From Clostridia bacterium (lineage in GTDB: Bacteria > Bacillota > Clostridia > Christensenellales > DTU072): a stretch of 64,000 bases of DNA. The notes beneath the pieces were generated by a model. It was not told where the DNA came from, searched no databases, and worked only from the letters and a program-made list of their open reading frames with translations. Both the position numbers and the translations under genes were made by a program. Shown here one piece after another: positions 8,025 through 23,000 of this stretch (its first letter is position 1; the number at the start of each line of letters is the position of its first letter). The DNA lies in assembly GCA_016297005.1 (NCBI GenBank), contig JAEDHK010000004.1, positions 115,158 through 179,157 of the forward strand, given 5' to 3'.

Positions 8025-11000
8025 TCAGTTGATCGCAACTTTGACGTTGACGGTAAACTTGTATCCGGCGGAACTGCCACCGACCCAGACGGGAGCATTT
8101 TTGTTGATCTCTCTGGTCTTCCATTTGTAGAGCGTAATCTGGTTCGCCGGCCAGAAATCGCCGAGTTTCTTGTCGTGATCTTCGAAGTACGGTTCGTAAT
8201 ACTGACCTCTCAGATCGAATTCGAGTTGCAAGTTATAATACATGCCCTTTCTACTCGTATCGATTCCTGCAAATCCGCCTTCCACCGGGTCTCCGTTCTT
8301 GTCCGTTACCGTAACTTTCTGCCACGGGAGCATGATGGAGGTTTCTCTGATCTCGTTGACTTCGCTCTGCGACATGAACCAACTCATGACCCAACCGCCG
8401 AGGCCAAAGCCGAGATCCGCGATCTCCTGCATAAATTGCGCGCATTCGAGGGTATGATACCCGACGCTCATGATGGGCAGGTACTTCAAGTTGAATTCGG
8501 AATTCTTCTTGATGTACAGTAATACGGTCTTGGTATTCGTGAACTCATTGGAGCCCTCTGCCGTTTCTTTCATGGACCACGCCTCGCCCTTGTATTGATA
8601 GGTTCCCGGGAGCGAGATGCCGGCGTTACCGAATGCGAGGCTACCGCCGTCGCTGGCACTCGAATGTTCCTTATTATTCGGCAGGCGGAGCATGAAGCCG
8701 CTGCTCGGTTGTACGACGCCGCTGGTGCGGACGGCGCTCGACCAGTTTTGTAAATAATCTTTAACGCCGTCCTTCTTTACCAAGGTTGCGTCGAAGTAGT
8801 TCTTGATCAAGCCGCTATACGTACCCGCGATGATCGTTCCGGTCAACTTGTTGGCGTTATTCGGATATACCGCGCCGTTACAGTCGATCGTCCACTTGAT
8901 CTTACAGATCTGGTTTCTGTTCTTCGCAAGCACGTAAACCGTTTCGTCGTCGTTCTGGCTTTCTTTACTGGAAGCGGTGCTGTCTTTCCACGGTTCGGAT
9001 TGAGAACTGCTGGTTGCGGCGCATCCTTCGATCGACTTGACGTAATACTTCTTGCCTACCTTATTAATACGGATATTGTTACCGTAGATATAGTCGCTGT
9101 CTCCGTACTTTTCGCTATCGGACTCCAACGTATACGTCAGCGGGATATAAACGTTGCCCGCTGTGCCTTTGCCTCCGGTAAAGTACTGTTGCAGTTTTTC
9201 CGGCAATGCGGCTCCGGCGTCGTTACTGTCCCGATAGTTGCTTTCGTACGCCGCCAATTGAGCTTCGTATCCTTCGTCTTCGGGATTGAACGGATAGGAC
9301 ACTTTCTCGTCATAGAAATAACCGTCGGTAATGCAGATGGACGGAATATTACTGTTGATCAGTTTCCGTTCGGAATTCAACTTGGCGAACTCCCACAAGA
9401 GGACCTGACCGCCCTTTCCGCCGAAGGTTATCCGTGCGTATTGCGGTTGATTCGAGTAGAAGTCGACGTTTCCGAAGTACCATCTGTTACGGGAGTTACG
9501 GAAAGTACCGCCGCCGGAAATGTTACGGACGGTGACCGTGTACGTCTTATCACCTGCGCCGTACGGATCAGTGACGACGAATCTCAGACGATACCCATAG
9601 TATTCGTCATACTTGATTGCCGTAGAAGTATCGGTCGGATCGTATATCTGGTCGCTCGAATAATTACTGCTGTTATAGGTATTTCTGTACAGGACGTCCA
9701 GATATTCGCTGGCGTCTTCTCTGGTCGGCATCATGATGATGTCTTCCGGTCCGTACTCGTCGGTGCTCTCGAAAGCGACTCTCTCCCCTTCTCCGTTCTC
9801 GAATAACCATTTTACGCTGTTGATCTTCATACGATAGACCTGATCGTCAAGGCTCATGTTGAAGGTGGTCGTGATCGAGTCGTCGTTATAGTTGACGGTA
9901 ACGTAGTTACTGCCGCCGCCCGACCAGACAACGCTCAGAGGATTGTTCCGAGTGTTTTGCTCGTACGTCTTCATCGTGCTTCCGTTTCTTTCCATCCATT
10001 GCGCATACCAGAGACTGAATACGGTATAATTCTGTCTTACTCTGTAATAGGTGCCGGTACTCCAATCCTCCGGTCTGACCGGCAACAGAGTGTAGGTTCC
10101 GTCTTCGTTGTACTTGTAATAGGTCGATTCTGCCCACGCCGTGCCCGGAGTAAGAGCTTCATACTCGGTGTAAGAACCTTCCGTTTCGAACGATTTGACG
10201 GCCAACTGGTATTCCAGGTATTGTCTCTTGCTGCCGACGGTAATGTTCACGTAATCAGGCATCTTGAAACCGGTTGTGCCGTTGTTGCCGTTGATAATAT
10301 AGTAATACGGACTGTTAATGGTAAAGCGGCTCGTTCTCTTATCGTAAGCAAGAACGTATTGGCTTTCTCCGCTATTCGATCTGGTACTCCACGCCGTATC
10401 GTACAACTTGAACACGTTGCCTTCGTCATAACCTTCAAACGTAGTCAGTCCTCTGTTGTTGTTCAGATTCAGGTAGTTGATATGGTCGGCAAAGTAATTG
10501 ACCCACGCCGTGCCATAACTGTCGAGCGTGCCGTTATACCTGATTTGCGTCGTGAGTTCAAGCGCGTCTTCCACACCCCATACGCCTCTGCTCGGCGTAG
10601 CGGTAATGATGTACTGCTCGTTCTGATTAAGACTGATGTATAACTTCTGCTGGCCTTTCTTACCCATTGCATATCCGGGGATGGTCATGTACAACTTCAT
10701 CTCGGTACCCTTGTAGCTGAGACCGTAAGCGCTGTCCACTTTAAAGCTCATGTTGATACCGTTGGTATACACGGTGCCGTTATTGTTACCCGATTTTTCT
10801 TCCCAGGAGAGGAAGTAGGTATATCCGTTGTTGGCGGCGTCTTTGGTCGAAACGGCGTCTTTATACATATCGTATGCGACCGGATGCGAGAATCCTTGAT
10901 AGAACACGAAGACCTTATTTGCGGAAGAACCGGACGTCGTGTTGAATATTCTGGAAATAATCTTTTCCGAAATACCGGATTGTCCCATAAAGTCGTACAC

Positions 11001-14000
11001 GCTGAGCGCGCTCGCGAACTTATTGCGATCCAGGCGGATAATATCGACGGTCACGTTACGTCCGTTCAGATCGACGCCGGTGCAATGTTCCGTTACCAAA
11101 AGGTTGTTTTCGTCGTTCTGATTTGCAGAGTTGTAATAGAACACGTTAACGGTAACGCCGTTATAAATCTCGTAATTGGCCACGCCGGAAGAATAGTAAT
11201 ATATCTTCTCTCCGCTATTCGTGACGATACACTTGGCCGAGAAGCCGTCGTCGGAAACGATATTGCTATCTTCAACGCCTACCAGACGAGAGCGAACCAT
11301 GACTTTCATCGGGACGACCTGTTTTGCAAGTCCCGCTCCGACCCAGGCGTACACGTTATAGGTACCGCCGCCTACTCTCAGATAAAGCGTTTCGTCGTTG
11401 ACGGTAACGCCGATCAAAGACTGGTTGACCAAGCTGTAATCGAAGAAATCGCCGTTGCTGCCCGCCGTTGCCATAACGCGATCTATGACCGTCGTCGCAA
11501 AGCGCAGGGTGGGGGAATACTGCCCGCCGACAAAGTATCCTTGCGCCTTTTCGCTGTCAAAGCCGTTTTCGGAGTTAACGTAAGTAACGAACGGATCAAA
11601 GACGAATCTTTCGGCTTCGGGATCGTAGTTGGGCATGTTCTTATCGAGTCCCGTGTTGACGTCTTTGACGTACACGATATCGGTAACCGTTCTGTCGACG
11701 TATACGACGGGGATATCATAGGTCTGCTCGCCGCCGATCTCAATCTCGTTTCTGTTGCCGAACTTGACCGTCAGGCAGCCCACGCCTCCGCCGTAGTTAA
11801 TCGGTTTGCCCGCCTGAGATCCCGTTCTCTTCTTGTAAGTAATGGAGGCAATGCCGCCGTTACCGTCCGAAGTGATGGAAGTAAGCGTGTATTTATTGAT
11901 ATTGACGTTGGTTCCGTCGAAGCTGAGTTGTTCGAAGAGATGTCCTACGATGACTTCGCTGCTGCCGAGCAGATAGTAGTTATCGGCGTCGGCGCCTTTG
12001 ATAAAGATCTTATTGACGGATTCGCTGTATTCCACCTCGTTTTCGAACTGACGGATCACGCCGTAGCGGTCGATATAGTAGACGTCTTTACCGAGGCCGT
12101 TGCCCCACTTGTAACGCATGTCGAGGATGCGCACCTTAAACACGTCTTCAAACACGTTCTCGCCCAGTTTTCCGTACGTCTTCGGCGTTACGGAGAGCTT
12201 GCACGCGTCTTTTGCACTAACGGAAGAGGTCGCGTCGGAAGACATCGCTACTTCTTTCTTATAGTAGATGAACTCCGTTCCGTCGTTCTCGTAGATGCAA
12301 TTTCTTTCGGCGGGCGATTGCGTTGCGTCTCTGTCGGTATAAAGGACGTAAGCGTTGCCGTTCTTCATACGGACGTAGTAGCCGTTGTTGGCAGCGTTCT
12401 CCGCGGTGGCTCCTTCCATTACGGTATAGACGATGGATTCCGAACGACCGACGGTCAGGCGGACGTTGACGTTCTTACCGGCGTAAAGGTTGCTCTTGTC
12501 GGTCGGATAACCGGTGGCGGCGTCGGAAATAACGTAGTTCTCTTCTCTGAGGTTATATAATACGGTATAGCCGCCGGCGCAGTTGACTTTTACGCTCCTG
12601 AAATAGGAGAAGTTACTGTCGGAATAGTTTTCGCTGTACATCGGAGAAGAGGGGCTTGCGTACGGGTTAGAGGACATCGCGTTCTTCATGCTGTACGGAT
12701 TCAGAAGCATCTCGTACGTGGAGCCGGCGCCACCGTTGTAAGTCGTATAGATAATATCGTCAAGATCAACGAAGTTTTCGCCGTCGAAGCTGACCGAGTA
12801 GTACTGTACTGAACGATCTTCGACGATGGTGGTAACCTTCATCTTCTGTTCGTTGATACGATTGCCGTCCTTGTCCAGATCATAAATCACGGCGAGGACG
12901 ACTCTGACGGTGGAGTTCTTATCGTACGTTCCGCCGGCAATGCTCATTACCTCTTGTACGGAGTCGAATTCCCAATCGACGTAGACCGCACGAACGACCA
13001 TCTCGGTATCCGTTTCGATATTGACGTAGATCTTTTCGGGCAAGCCGTAGCCGGAATAATCGTCCGTAGATCCGTAACGCACGTCGGGCAGGCGCGAGGT
13101 CGATCCGTCGGCGTTGCTGTATTCGTAATAGGTCTTGCCGAGCGTGCCGTATCCGACGAAGCCGATAAACGGCTCTATTCTAAGATTATCCAGTTCGTAC
13201 GTTCCGGCGTCGGTCATGCGGTAACGAAGCATGGTGTTGTCGTCGATATAATACTCTCCGCCGACAATATTCATCGTGCCGGTCTCTCCGATATCGTATC
13301 TGCCGAGGCTGATCAGTTGCGCCTTGGTAACGACAACTTTGACTTCGGTGGTTTGCTTTAATTCGCCTTCGCCTATGGTCGCCGTAATGTAATAAGTACC
13401 GCCACCCGGCGTGTATTCGATATTATCGATGCCTTCCCACTCAATCGCGTCCGTCATTTCGACGAGCTGACTACCGCTACCGTATTGCAACCAGTACGTA
13501 TAGCTATCGAAGTCGATACGGTCATACATATTGCCGGTCGGCTCGATGATCGCTCCGGATTGATCCTTAATGAATACGTTGGCGATCTTTCTGGACCATA
13601 AAGTCGCCGTGACGTCTATGCTGTTGCGGACGTCGAAGCTCACGCCATACGCGTCGGTCACGGTAGATCCGATCTTGAAGTAGACGGTATACTTACTCTC
13701 TTTAAATCCGTTATCTCTGTACTTCTTGTAACTGATGTTGGAAGAATCGATCACAACGGAAAGCACTTTGTTCTCCGAGACGGTGTTGTTCTCCCAATCC
13801 CAGACGCCGTCCGTCTTCCTGGTAGCGACGGTGGTCGTCACGGTCGCGGAAGTATAGGTGGCTTTCATGTGTTCTTCGTTACTGTTAACGTCATACGGAT
13901 CGAGGAATACGCTGTAACCGTCGGGCAAACCGCTGATTACGTCGCTCGTCTCGAATCTTTCCGGATAGATGTACAGTTCTACGACGTCCTCGATATAACC

Positions 14001-17000
14001 GAAGGTGTCGTTACCGATCTTGGCGTAAGCGCGCGGGATAGAACCGGACGCGGTCAACCCGTAAGAATCGTACGCTTCGATCTTGGTCCACTTCACGTCG
14101 AGCGTGACCACTTTGATCTCTCCGTCGACGATACAAGTGATCTCCGCCTTGTTCGGCAACTTCGTATTGATATCCTCGAAAGCGGACCAGTTATAAACGT
14201 CTTGTCCGAACGTAACGTTCGTTCTGACGTTACCGTCCTTACGATAGTAAGCGATGTTATCGACGTTACGGATCCAATAAACGCTTTCGTTTCTCAGAAT
14301 GACGTCGACCGTCTGGACGCAGTTGGTCTTTCCGCCGAAGATAAGCGTCGTTTCAATGTACTCTTTCTTATAGAAGTCCTTGAAGTCCTCGGCGTTGAAG
14401 TACGCGTACAGTTCGCCCTGTCCGGCCGTCAGATAAGTCACGCTGACCTTGACCGCTTTGGTCAGGTCGTACATGTACGGGTTGATGCCGATAACGTGCT
14501 TTCCGTTAACCAAAGAGCTATCAATACTGATGTTACTGCCGTCGTACTCGCCGGAAACGGACGAAACGGCCGAAATGTTGTTGATGCGAGAAACGGTCGC
14601 GTTGCGGATAATGGACTTATGGAGCAACGTGATGTTGGCTTTGTTCTCCTGCATAATCGCCGCGTCCTGGTTGTACGCTACCGAGGCAAGGTCGATCTCG
14701 ACCCAGAATTGCCATCTGTTGGTCACCGAAGTATCGGCTTCGTACCCCCTGCTGCGGACGAGGACGCGGATAGATGTCGCGTCTGCGGGATTGCCGTTAT
14801 ACTTGATACCGTCATCGGTATAATCGCCGTTGCCGTTAGTATCGTTGACGTATTCCCAGATTACGTATTCTCTGCCGTCCGAACGGATCTCGGTCGCCAG
14901 CTCCCAGATGCCGCTGCTATACGGTACGCCGAGCGTCGTATATCCGCCGTCGGAAGCATGTCTGGTTTGGAGGAAGAGGGTAGCCTTCTTCTTGTTTCCG
15001 TCGTCAACGGACGAGTAAACCTGCGCGAGGTATACGTTCAGAGCGTCGTCAATGGTCGATTCATCGTACGGATTGACGGTGATACTCTTGGATTCGAGTA
15101 CGCTGCCGTACCAGGTATAATCGGCTGCGGTCAAGTTCAGCGCGTTCGCTTCGTTGCCGATATAAATACCGATATACTTTCCGTTCTGGACTTCGATTTC
15201 GTTGATATCCGCTACGGGATCGTCCCCCGTTTCGTTCGCCGAATAACGGATATGTACGTATCTTTCTCCGATATACGCGTCGTTTTGTCCGAAGACGTTA
15301 TCGGTGTTTCTGTACCACAAGAAGCTGTCCTTCGTCAAGGTCGCAACGGCCTCTTCAAAGGTTTCCGTTCTCGGACGATTGCTCAAAACTGCGATACCGA
15401 TATAATCGTTCGGTGTAGACGAGAAGTTTTCTCCTCTCTCGTTTGCGGAATAACGAATGAATACGTACGTCTTCGTACTGCCGTTGTCCAGCACGCCGTT
15501 TCTGCCGTCGTTGTAATAAATTCTGTAACCGTCGGTCGGGTTCTGGTTGTAGGCGATCTCCGCAATGTCGATGGTATTCAGGTGGATGGGCGCGTTATGA
15601 ACGAGCTGTTGTCCGAACAGATAGTCGGAGAGGTAGGCCTCGCTGTTCAAAACGTTACCGTTATAGTTCTTCCACTTATTGATCTCTTTCAATAATTCTT
15701 CAAGATCGACCCAATGTACGACGGTGTCGACGGCGGTTTGCGATTCGTTAAAGAATATCTTACGAGTATAACCGACGTTCTCGACGTATCCGAGGTCTTC
15801 TTTGACCACTTCGCTCTTATCCGCAACGGAGAGGAAGAAGGTCGCCGCCGAAGTCACGACTTTTTCGACCGGCGTACGGTTGACGGAGTACTTATTTCTA
15901 GTATAGGTGTTGTACCAGGTCTTCCAGACGTTTGACTTGGCCTCTCTCGTGCTGATCAGGGGGTTTTCGTTCCTTTCGGCCGCGTACAAGGTCTGTAAAC
16001 GGTTCATGGAGACGACCTGACCGGTATACAGTCTGTCGTAGCCGTCGGACAGGATGCCTACCGTATTGCGCTCAACGTACGCAAGCGTTTGTTCGGCGAG
16101 AATCATATCCAGATAGAGCATATCGGACGGGCTATAAGCCTCGGAAAGGATGTCGCTGTACTGTGCGTACCAGGCCTCCCAAGCGTTCGCCTTGTTGTTG
16201 TTATTGTTCTTTTTAAGCATCGAGTTAAGCTTGTTCTTCGTGTACTTATTGGAACGCGAATACAACTCGTCAAAAGCGGCCGCCTCCACCTTATTCAAGG
16301 TGTAAGAAAGGTTTCCGCGAGCCGATCTTTCGATCATGGTCGTCAGCATGATATCCATATCGGTCGTGGTATATCCTTGCGTTCCGACGTGTACGTTGAC
16401 CGAGAACTCTTCGTTATCCTTATAGGACAGATACGGAACGGTATAGCTGATGCCTCTCGATCCGGCGATATAAATGACGCCGCTTACCTTAAAGTGTTGT
16501 TGCGCGTCGTTCTTGGTCGTATCTCCCGGATACAGTTCTTCTTCGGAATAAGTGTATACCGCGCGATAGGTCACTTCCGCATCGCCAAGTTTGATATTCT
16601 CTTTGTTGCCCGACTCGTATTCGATCACAACGTCGGCATTCGAAGCCGGCAAAGCGAGTTCTGCAAGCAGAACGTCCAGAGTATGCTTATTCACGATAGA
16701 ACGTATCCGTTCTTCGTTGGCCTTTATCACTTCTTCGGTCAGTTCCAGATCGGGCTCGCCCAGTTCGGAACGGAGCGCCGTACGGACGATGCTCATGACG
16801 TCTCCCTGCGCGGTCTCATACGCGGTGATCAGGTCTCCGTCGGTGACGCTGTTATCCGCAATGCCCTTGATAGCGGCGGACTGGATCAGGACGTAGATCT
16901 TCAAGCGTTGTACCTTACCGAGGTTATCCGTAATGCTGTAATAGACGGTGTATTCCTGTTCGGCCGTATCAAGCGGATCATAATCGGCCAAGGATACGCC

Positions 17001-20000
17001 TTCGGCGTTACGAACGGCGTTGAAGCTATTTTTCAATACTCTCCAGTTTCTGATCAGCAAGCCGTTATGCGCGGCAATACGGACGTCGAGCGTGATGACG
17101 CTTTCGAGCGTCTGATAGGGCGTCGTATTGTTGAGCGGGTTGATAGTAACCATACCGATGTAACCGCGCGATTTCAGATCGACGCCTTTTAACGTCGTCT
17201 TGCCGTCGACCGATACGATGCCGCCGATGGTTCCGGCGATATCCTTGCTTACGCTCACAACGGAGAAGTCCCAAACCTTGGAGAGCGCAAAGTCGACGCT
17301 GGTATATTCGGTATTGGAGCTGAGTTCTTTCTGCTCCGCTTCGCCCGTGGAGGCGTCGATAACAACGGCGCCCTTACCGTCTCTGACTTCCGTCGTACCA
17401 TACGCACGATAGGTCAATCCGATCGTCGACTTATCCACTTTGTTGTAGCCGTCGTTTCCGTAAGAAACGGTCAGCGTCTTGAACTCTTTGATCTTATCGT
17501 TATCAAATCCATAGAAGTAGTTGGCGGTGCCGCTGAGTACGTTCTTCTGCTCTTCGACCACTTTCAGGAATACCTCCGGAGAAGCACCTTTGAGCGAGTG
17601 CGTGTAGTCGTAGAGGTACAGCCATCTCAGGTAGTTCCCGCTGAAATAACCGATATTTTCGGGGAACACGTCGTACTTATTGATACCGTCTTCTTTGTAC
17701 TTATTCAGTCCAAAGCGTTCCACGCCGCGAGAGGTGTTGTTGGCGAGTTCGATAAAGAATTCCGGATAAGAACTCTTAACGGCGTCAAGATAATCGGCCG
17801 TAAATTCGCCTGCGCCTGCGGAAGGCACGATGGGCTCTTTCGAGCTGAGACCGGTGAGCGCGTTGACTTTGAGCGTGTACCAATCGATTCCGTTTTCGGT
17901 ATATACCATGACGTTCTTGCGGATATCGTACCAAGCCGTTACTCTCTGAGCATTTTCGTCGATAAAGTACCAATAGGTGTTGTCAACGCTGTCTCTGGGC
18001 GTATCGTCTTCGTGATAAAGCCACATCGTACCCGTTTCGATATCAAACCAGGTCTTGTTGGCCGTGTAGCCCTCTTTTTCCGTATCGAAGATGATGGTGG
18101 TGTATCCGTCCACGTTATATTGTCCGGTAATCGTATTACCGGAGGAAATAACGGTGAGATACTTCTCGTAAGAACTGAATCTGCTGTTTCTCAGCGCCTC
18201 GATATAAGCCTCGTCGATTACGCCGATATCTTCCGGCATGCCGGAACCGGTACCGTAAACGCGAGTATTGTTATTGAAATAATACCACTCTTCTTCATCG
18301 AATTCCCGATACCAGACGCGACCGGTTTCCAGATCGATCCAGACGGTATTCGTCGCGGACGCGTCGCGAACGGTAAACAAATCGTCCGTCATGACGGAAA
18401 TGTCGTTATTGTCTTCGCCGATCTCGTACGTGAGTTCCCAGATAAGATCGTTGAAAATGTATGTCGTCTTACGATATACCACGTTATCCGAGGTTTTGGT
18501 CTCGTGCTCGTAAACGAACATCTCGGGCAGGCTGTCCAGTATCTCCTGCATATTGTAGGCATACACGTTGTAGTAGTAGGCGCTGCCGCTGTTGCTTACG
18601 GAGCAAGTCTCCATCATCATCGCTTGTCCGTAATTTCCGGACGCAATCGTATAAAGATAGCCGTCGTACTCCGCATTCGCAAATTGCGTCTTGTACTGAT
18701 TTCTGTATTGATACGGTACGTACTTATCGGTGCCTTTTACTCTGCAGAAGAGCGTATTCTTGATCTCGGCGTCGAGCGAGTCGTTTTCGGACGCATACGT
18801 CAGGAAGGAGCCGGCGATGATATCCAGTTCGGAAACCTTCTTCAAGATCGGCACCTGATCCAGGTCGGACGTCACTTCGACCGGATCGCAAGTGATCAGG
18901 ATCTCGGCAAAAATGGTATTGCCGACGTAACCGCGCAGATATACGCCGTCCTCTTTAGAAATGCCCTTCGGCGTCAACTTGATCGCCGCCGTATCCCAAG
19001 AGATATCGATACCGTCGGTACCCGTACTTCTGCCGTTTGTGAAGTACCCGTACACACGAGTGGGAAGAATGGGCGAAGGCTCTCTGGAAAGGATATCTCT
19101 GGACGGATCGTCGTTGCTTCTGCCCGAGAAAGCGTCGTAGCCGTCGGACGCCCACGTTCCGCCGTAAACGGTAAAGTCGGTTCTGTCGTAGGGATCGTGG
19201 AACCGGATCTCGGTCGGCGGATCGAATTCGTAGATCTCCCAGGTGTCTTCTATACTTCCGAAGACGTAGTACAGTCCGTCGGTAGAAGCAACGTTAAGCA
19301 CGTTTTCGACGCCGGTCGTCGAGCCGGCTTTCTTAGAACCGCCTACAACACGGAGATCGAGCCCGGTGTTGACGAGTTCCAACTCCTGATACATGTCGTC
19401 CTTGATGCTTCTGTTCTTCGTGCGAGTATAGTAGACATAATCGTACTCTGTCGACACGTTGTTGTTTTCGTTGATCGTTAACTTATAATACTCGTAACGA
19501 TTATTCAGTTTCGTCGTAGCGTCAACTTCCGATTGATCCCAATCGCGATACAACATAAATTCGCCGGTGACGGTATCTCTGATGTATTTGCTTTGCTTCT
19601 CGTATTCGTCAAGCGGCGTATAAATCGTCTGCTTGATATAATCGGGAATCATACCTTTGACCGCGTCGACGCCGTCGCCGATCCAGCTTCCGAGTGTCTT
19701 TAACTTATCAAACCAGTTGCCGGACAAACCGCCGCTTACGTCTTTAATAACGTCATAAATGTTGCCGGCGTTATCCTTTACCCTGACTTGATAATAAATA
19801 TAATCGGCGTTATGGCTCAGTTTTTGATTGGCTTTTTGTCCGGTCGCCGTCATGAAGGATTCGCTTCCGTTGACCTCGTACAAATGTTCATCGTAGATAT
19901 AATAGTTATATTCGTCGCCGCTGGGATTGTTTTTGCCGCTCGCGTTTTCGTATCCCGTAACGTCCGTCTTGGCGTCTCTCTTACGTACGGCAAAGTCGTT

Positions 20001-23000
20001 CTTATTGTAAGTGTTGGGCTCGACCGACTTTTCGGGTGCGCTTAACGTTACGTACTTATCGCCGTAGGCGTCGAAGATGAACACTCTGTCGTAAAGTATC
20101 TTTTCGCCCAGGTTGTTGTAGTAATATACGTCGACGGTCGCGTAAGACTGGTTGTTGTTAGAGCTGATCCAGTCTTCCATAAACTCTTTATAGTTCCGGA
20201 ACGTGATGCCCGGATGATAGGTAGACTCGTCAAGATAAAGAGGTTCTTGAATCACGTTGCCGGCGGAATTGGTATAATAACCGCGGAAACCGCCGCCTTC
20301 GTCTTCGACGGGATTACCTTTGTCGATAACGTGCATTACGCGCATGTCGACGCCCTTGATGGAATAGTTGGCCGAAGCGTCCGTCTTGTACGTATAGACC
20401 TTGCTCTTTTCGGTTTGCGTGGTGCTTTCGGTCATCGCAAAGTAGATCAGATCGGTACCGTTATTGTCGTAAATGCAATCGGCCGAAGTGGGATCGCTCA
20501 ACGCGGTATTCCTATCGTTATACGCTACGTACTTCTGCGTATTCGTTTCTCGCAAGAAGAGCGAGCTTTTTTCCGTTTCGGCTACGTCCGTTTTCTGCGT
20601 ATAAGTTTTTTCGGAATAGTTCGTTACTTCCACTTCATGGAAAGAACCCACTCTTCCGCTCTTCTCCCAGAAGTTATAATTCCAGAGTCTGCCGTCCTTT
20701 CTCTTCTCCGCGGTATCGGGATCTTCGACGTTCGCCTCCTCAATAGACTTGGTCTCGGCGGCGGAAGTATAGCTTGCGCCGTTCAACATAAGAAGAATGT
20801 TATCGAGATAAGCGTCCGGATTGCTGGCGTCGAGCGTGACCTTCGCATAGGCACTGCGATCGAACGTGCGAGTCTGACGATACATGGTGTACACTTTGCC
20901 GTCCAGTTGCGAGATGGCGTCGTAGGTGCCGCTTATCTGATGACCCATAAACATATCGGCGAGCGTACCGTTCTTTTCTCCTTCCGGAGAAACGTACTTA
21001 TAGTTCGCCGTATTCAGCGGGCTGCCCGTCATCGCGTACGTATCGAAGATATTATAGGCCGTGTAGATCGGGAGCGCGGACGAGAAGACTGCGGCGAGTT
21101 CCATGACGAGATTGCCCAGTTCTACGCCGAGCGTCTCGAATATACCGCCGATCTTAGGCACTTTTGCCCAGGTATGCGGAGCGGAGATGGTAAAGGCGAT
21201 TACGTCGAGTACGCCGATCTGTTCATAGTCGATCTCATCATCATCAATAAAGAGGCCGACGATGGGACTGAGGAAGTCGAATCCGGTATCGCCCAAAGTC
21301 CACTGGTGCATCCTCACGAAGTCTTCCAATATGTACTTCAATATGAAGTGGACGAGGCCGGCGCTGATCTTGGAGGCGGCGCTACTGACTGCCTGATAAT
21401 AAGCCCCCGCTTCTTGATAAATAGGATCGCCGATCGAGAAGTCGCCTTCGTTGTATCTGCCGAGATAAGAGTTTCTCTTCGCGCCGAGAACGTCTTTTAC
21501 GTCTACGTCGTCGTTCATCAGATCGCTTTCCGAGGCATATTCCTCTCTGTAATCATCCGAATGCATGTAGTCGCCCAAGCTGATATCCTGCGGTGTGATC
21601 TTGGCGTTCGGCAGGACGTTCGTGATGCCGAGCATACCGTACAAAGCGTTCAGCACGCCCAGCAGGATCGTGTTGAGTTGCGTGGAGTCGAGCCACAGTT
21701 CGATATACGTATAATCGTTATAAAGATTATAACCGCTAGTCTCATAATCCAACTCATAATCGTTGTAGTCGCTCGCATAGGTGGACGTATTATCCAGAAT
21801 GTCCGCACCCAGCCTGAGACGCATACCCTGAATGATGAAGCTGGAATCGGTCATGCCGAAGTTATCGGACCAATGATCCGGACGTTTGACAAGTTCGACG
21901 GAAAGATTGATATAACTATAATCTTTCGACGTATATCCGGCAACGCCGTCGCTCAGATAGTAACAGTAGTTATCCGGACGTTCGTAACCGTCGGTGTAGG
22001 AGAAGACGCCGTTTCCGGCCGATTCTCCGGGTTGAATCTCGATATTGATATTCTGATAGACCGAAGAACGGAACTTGATACGATAATCGAGTCCGAGCAA
22101 CATATTATCGTTCGAGAAGCTGAATTCTCCGTCCTTGTCCACGCTATCGCTGAAATCGTCCGCTTCGAGGTCGTAGAAGTCAGAAACGCCGATCGTCCTC
22201 CAGAAATCTCCGAAGTTATAATCGTACAATCCGTACTCGGACAGATGATTGAGACCTTCCGCGAGGGTGCTCGAAGCCGTTCCGTTATAGTGCGCCACCC
22301 AAATCTGGTAATCGGCGGAATCGGGCACCGCTTTCTTATAATAATCCTGATTGGCAAGGAATGTTCTTGCTTCTACGGGCGAATAAGCGGAAGTGTACGT
22401 GTGATTGGCGTCGTCGTATACGTAGTAGTCTTCGGTAATGAGATTTCCCACGGTAACTTCTGCCTTCTCATAAGTAAAGACGTTACCGAATACGGTGACT
22501 GTTCTGGTCGTCGTACGAGAAATAAGAACGTAAATCTCGACGTCGAATTCGATATCGCTCGTGTTGCGGCATTTCTCTTCAATCAAATCGTCCACCATGT
22601 CCGTATTCGGGCAATATTTAAAGACTTTCTGATCGTTCTGCTTTTCGCCGAGGTACACGAGGAAACCGCCCTTGCCGGCCTCTTCGATTAATTCGTACCC
22701 GCTGGTATTGATCTCGAACTTATGATAGGTCTTACTGCCGTATTGCGCGCGCAACCCCGCGTATTCGTTAAGCGTCATTCTGAACCCGCCGAGGTTGGTT
22801 CCGGTTGTGAGCGTACTGCTGACAGCCGCTTGTTCGCCGTCGTTATATACGATCTTGACGCCGCCGATACGGCTTGCGTTCGTCAATCCGTTGATAAAGG
22901 CATTGTTCTGCGCATAATCGTCGGCGATCGAATAACCGTCCGCATTCAGAATAACGTGTCCGATAACGTTGATCTTCTTGCTGGCGCCAACGCTGCAATC

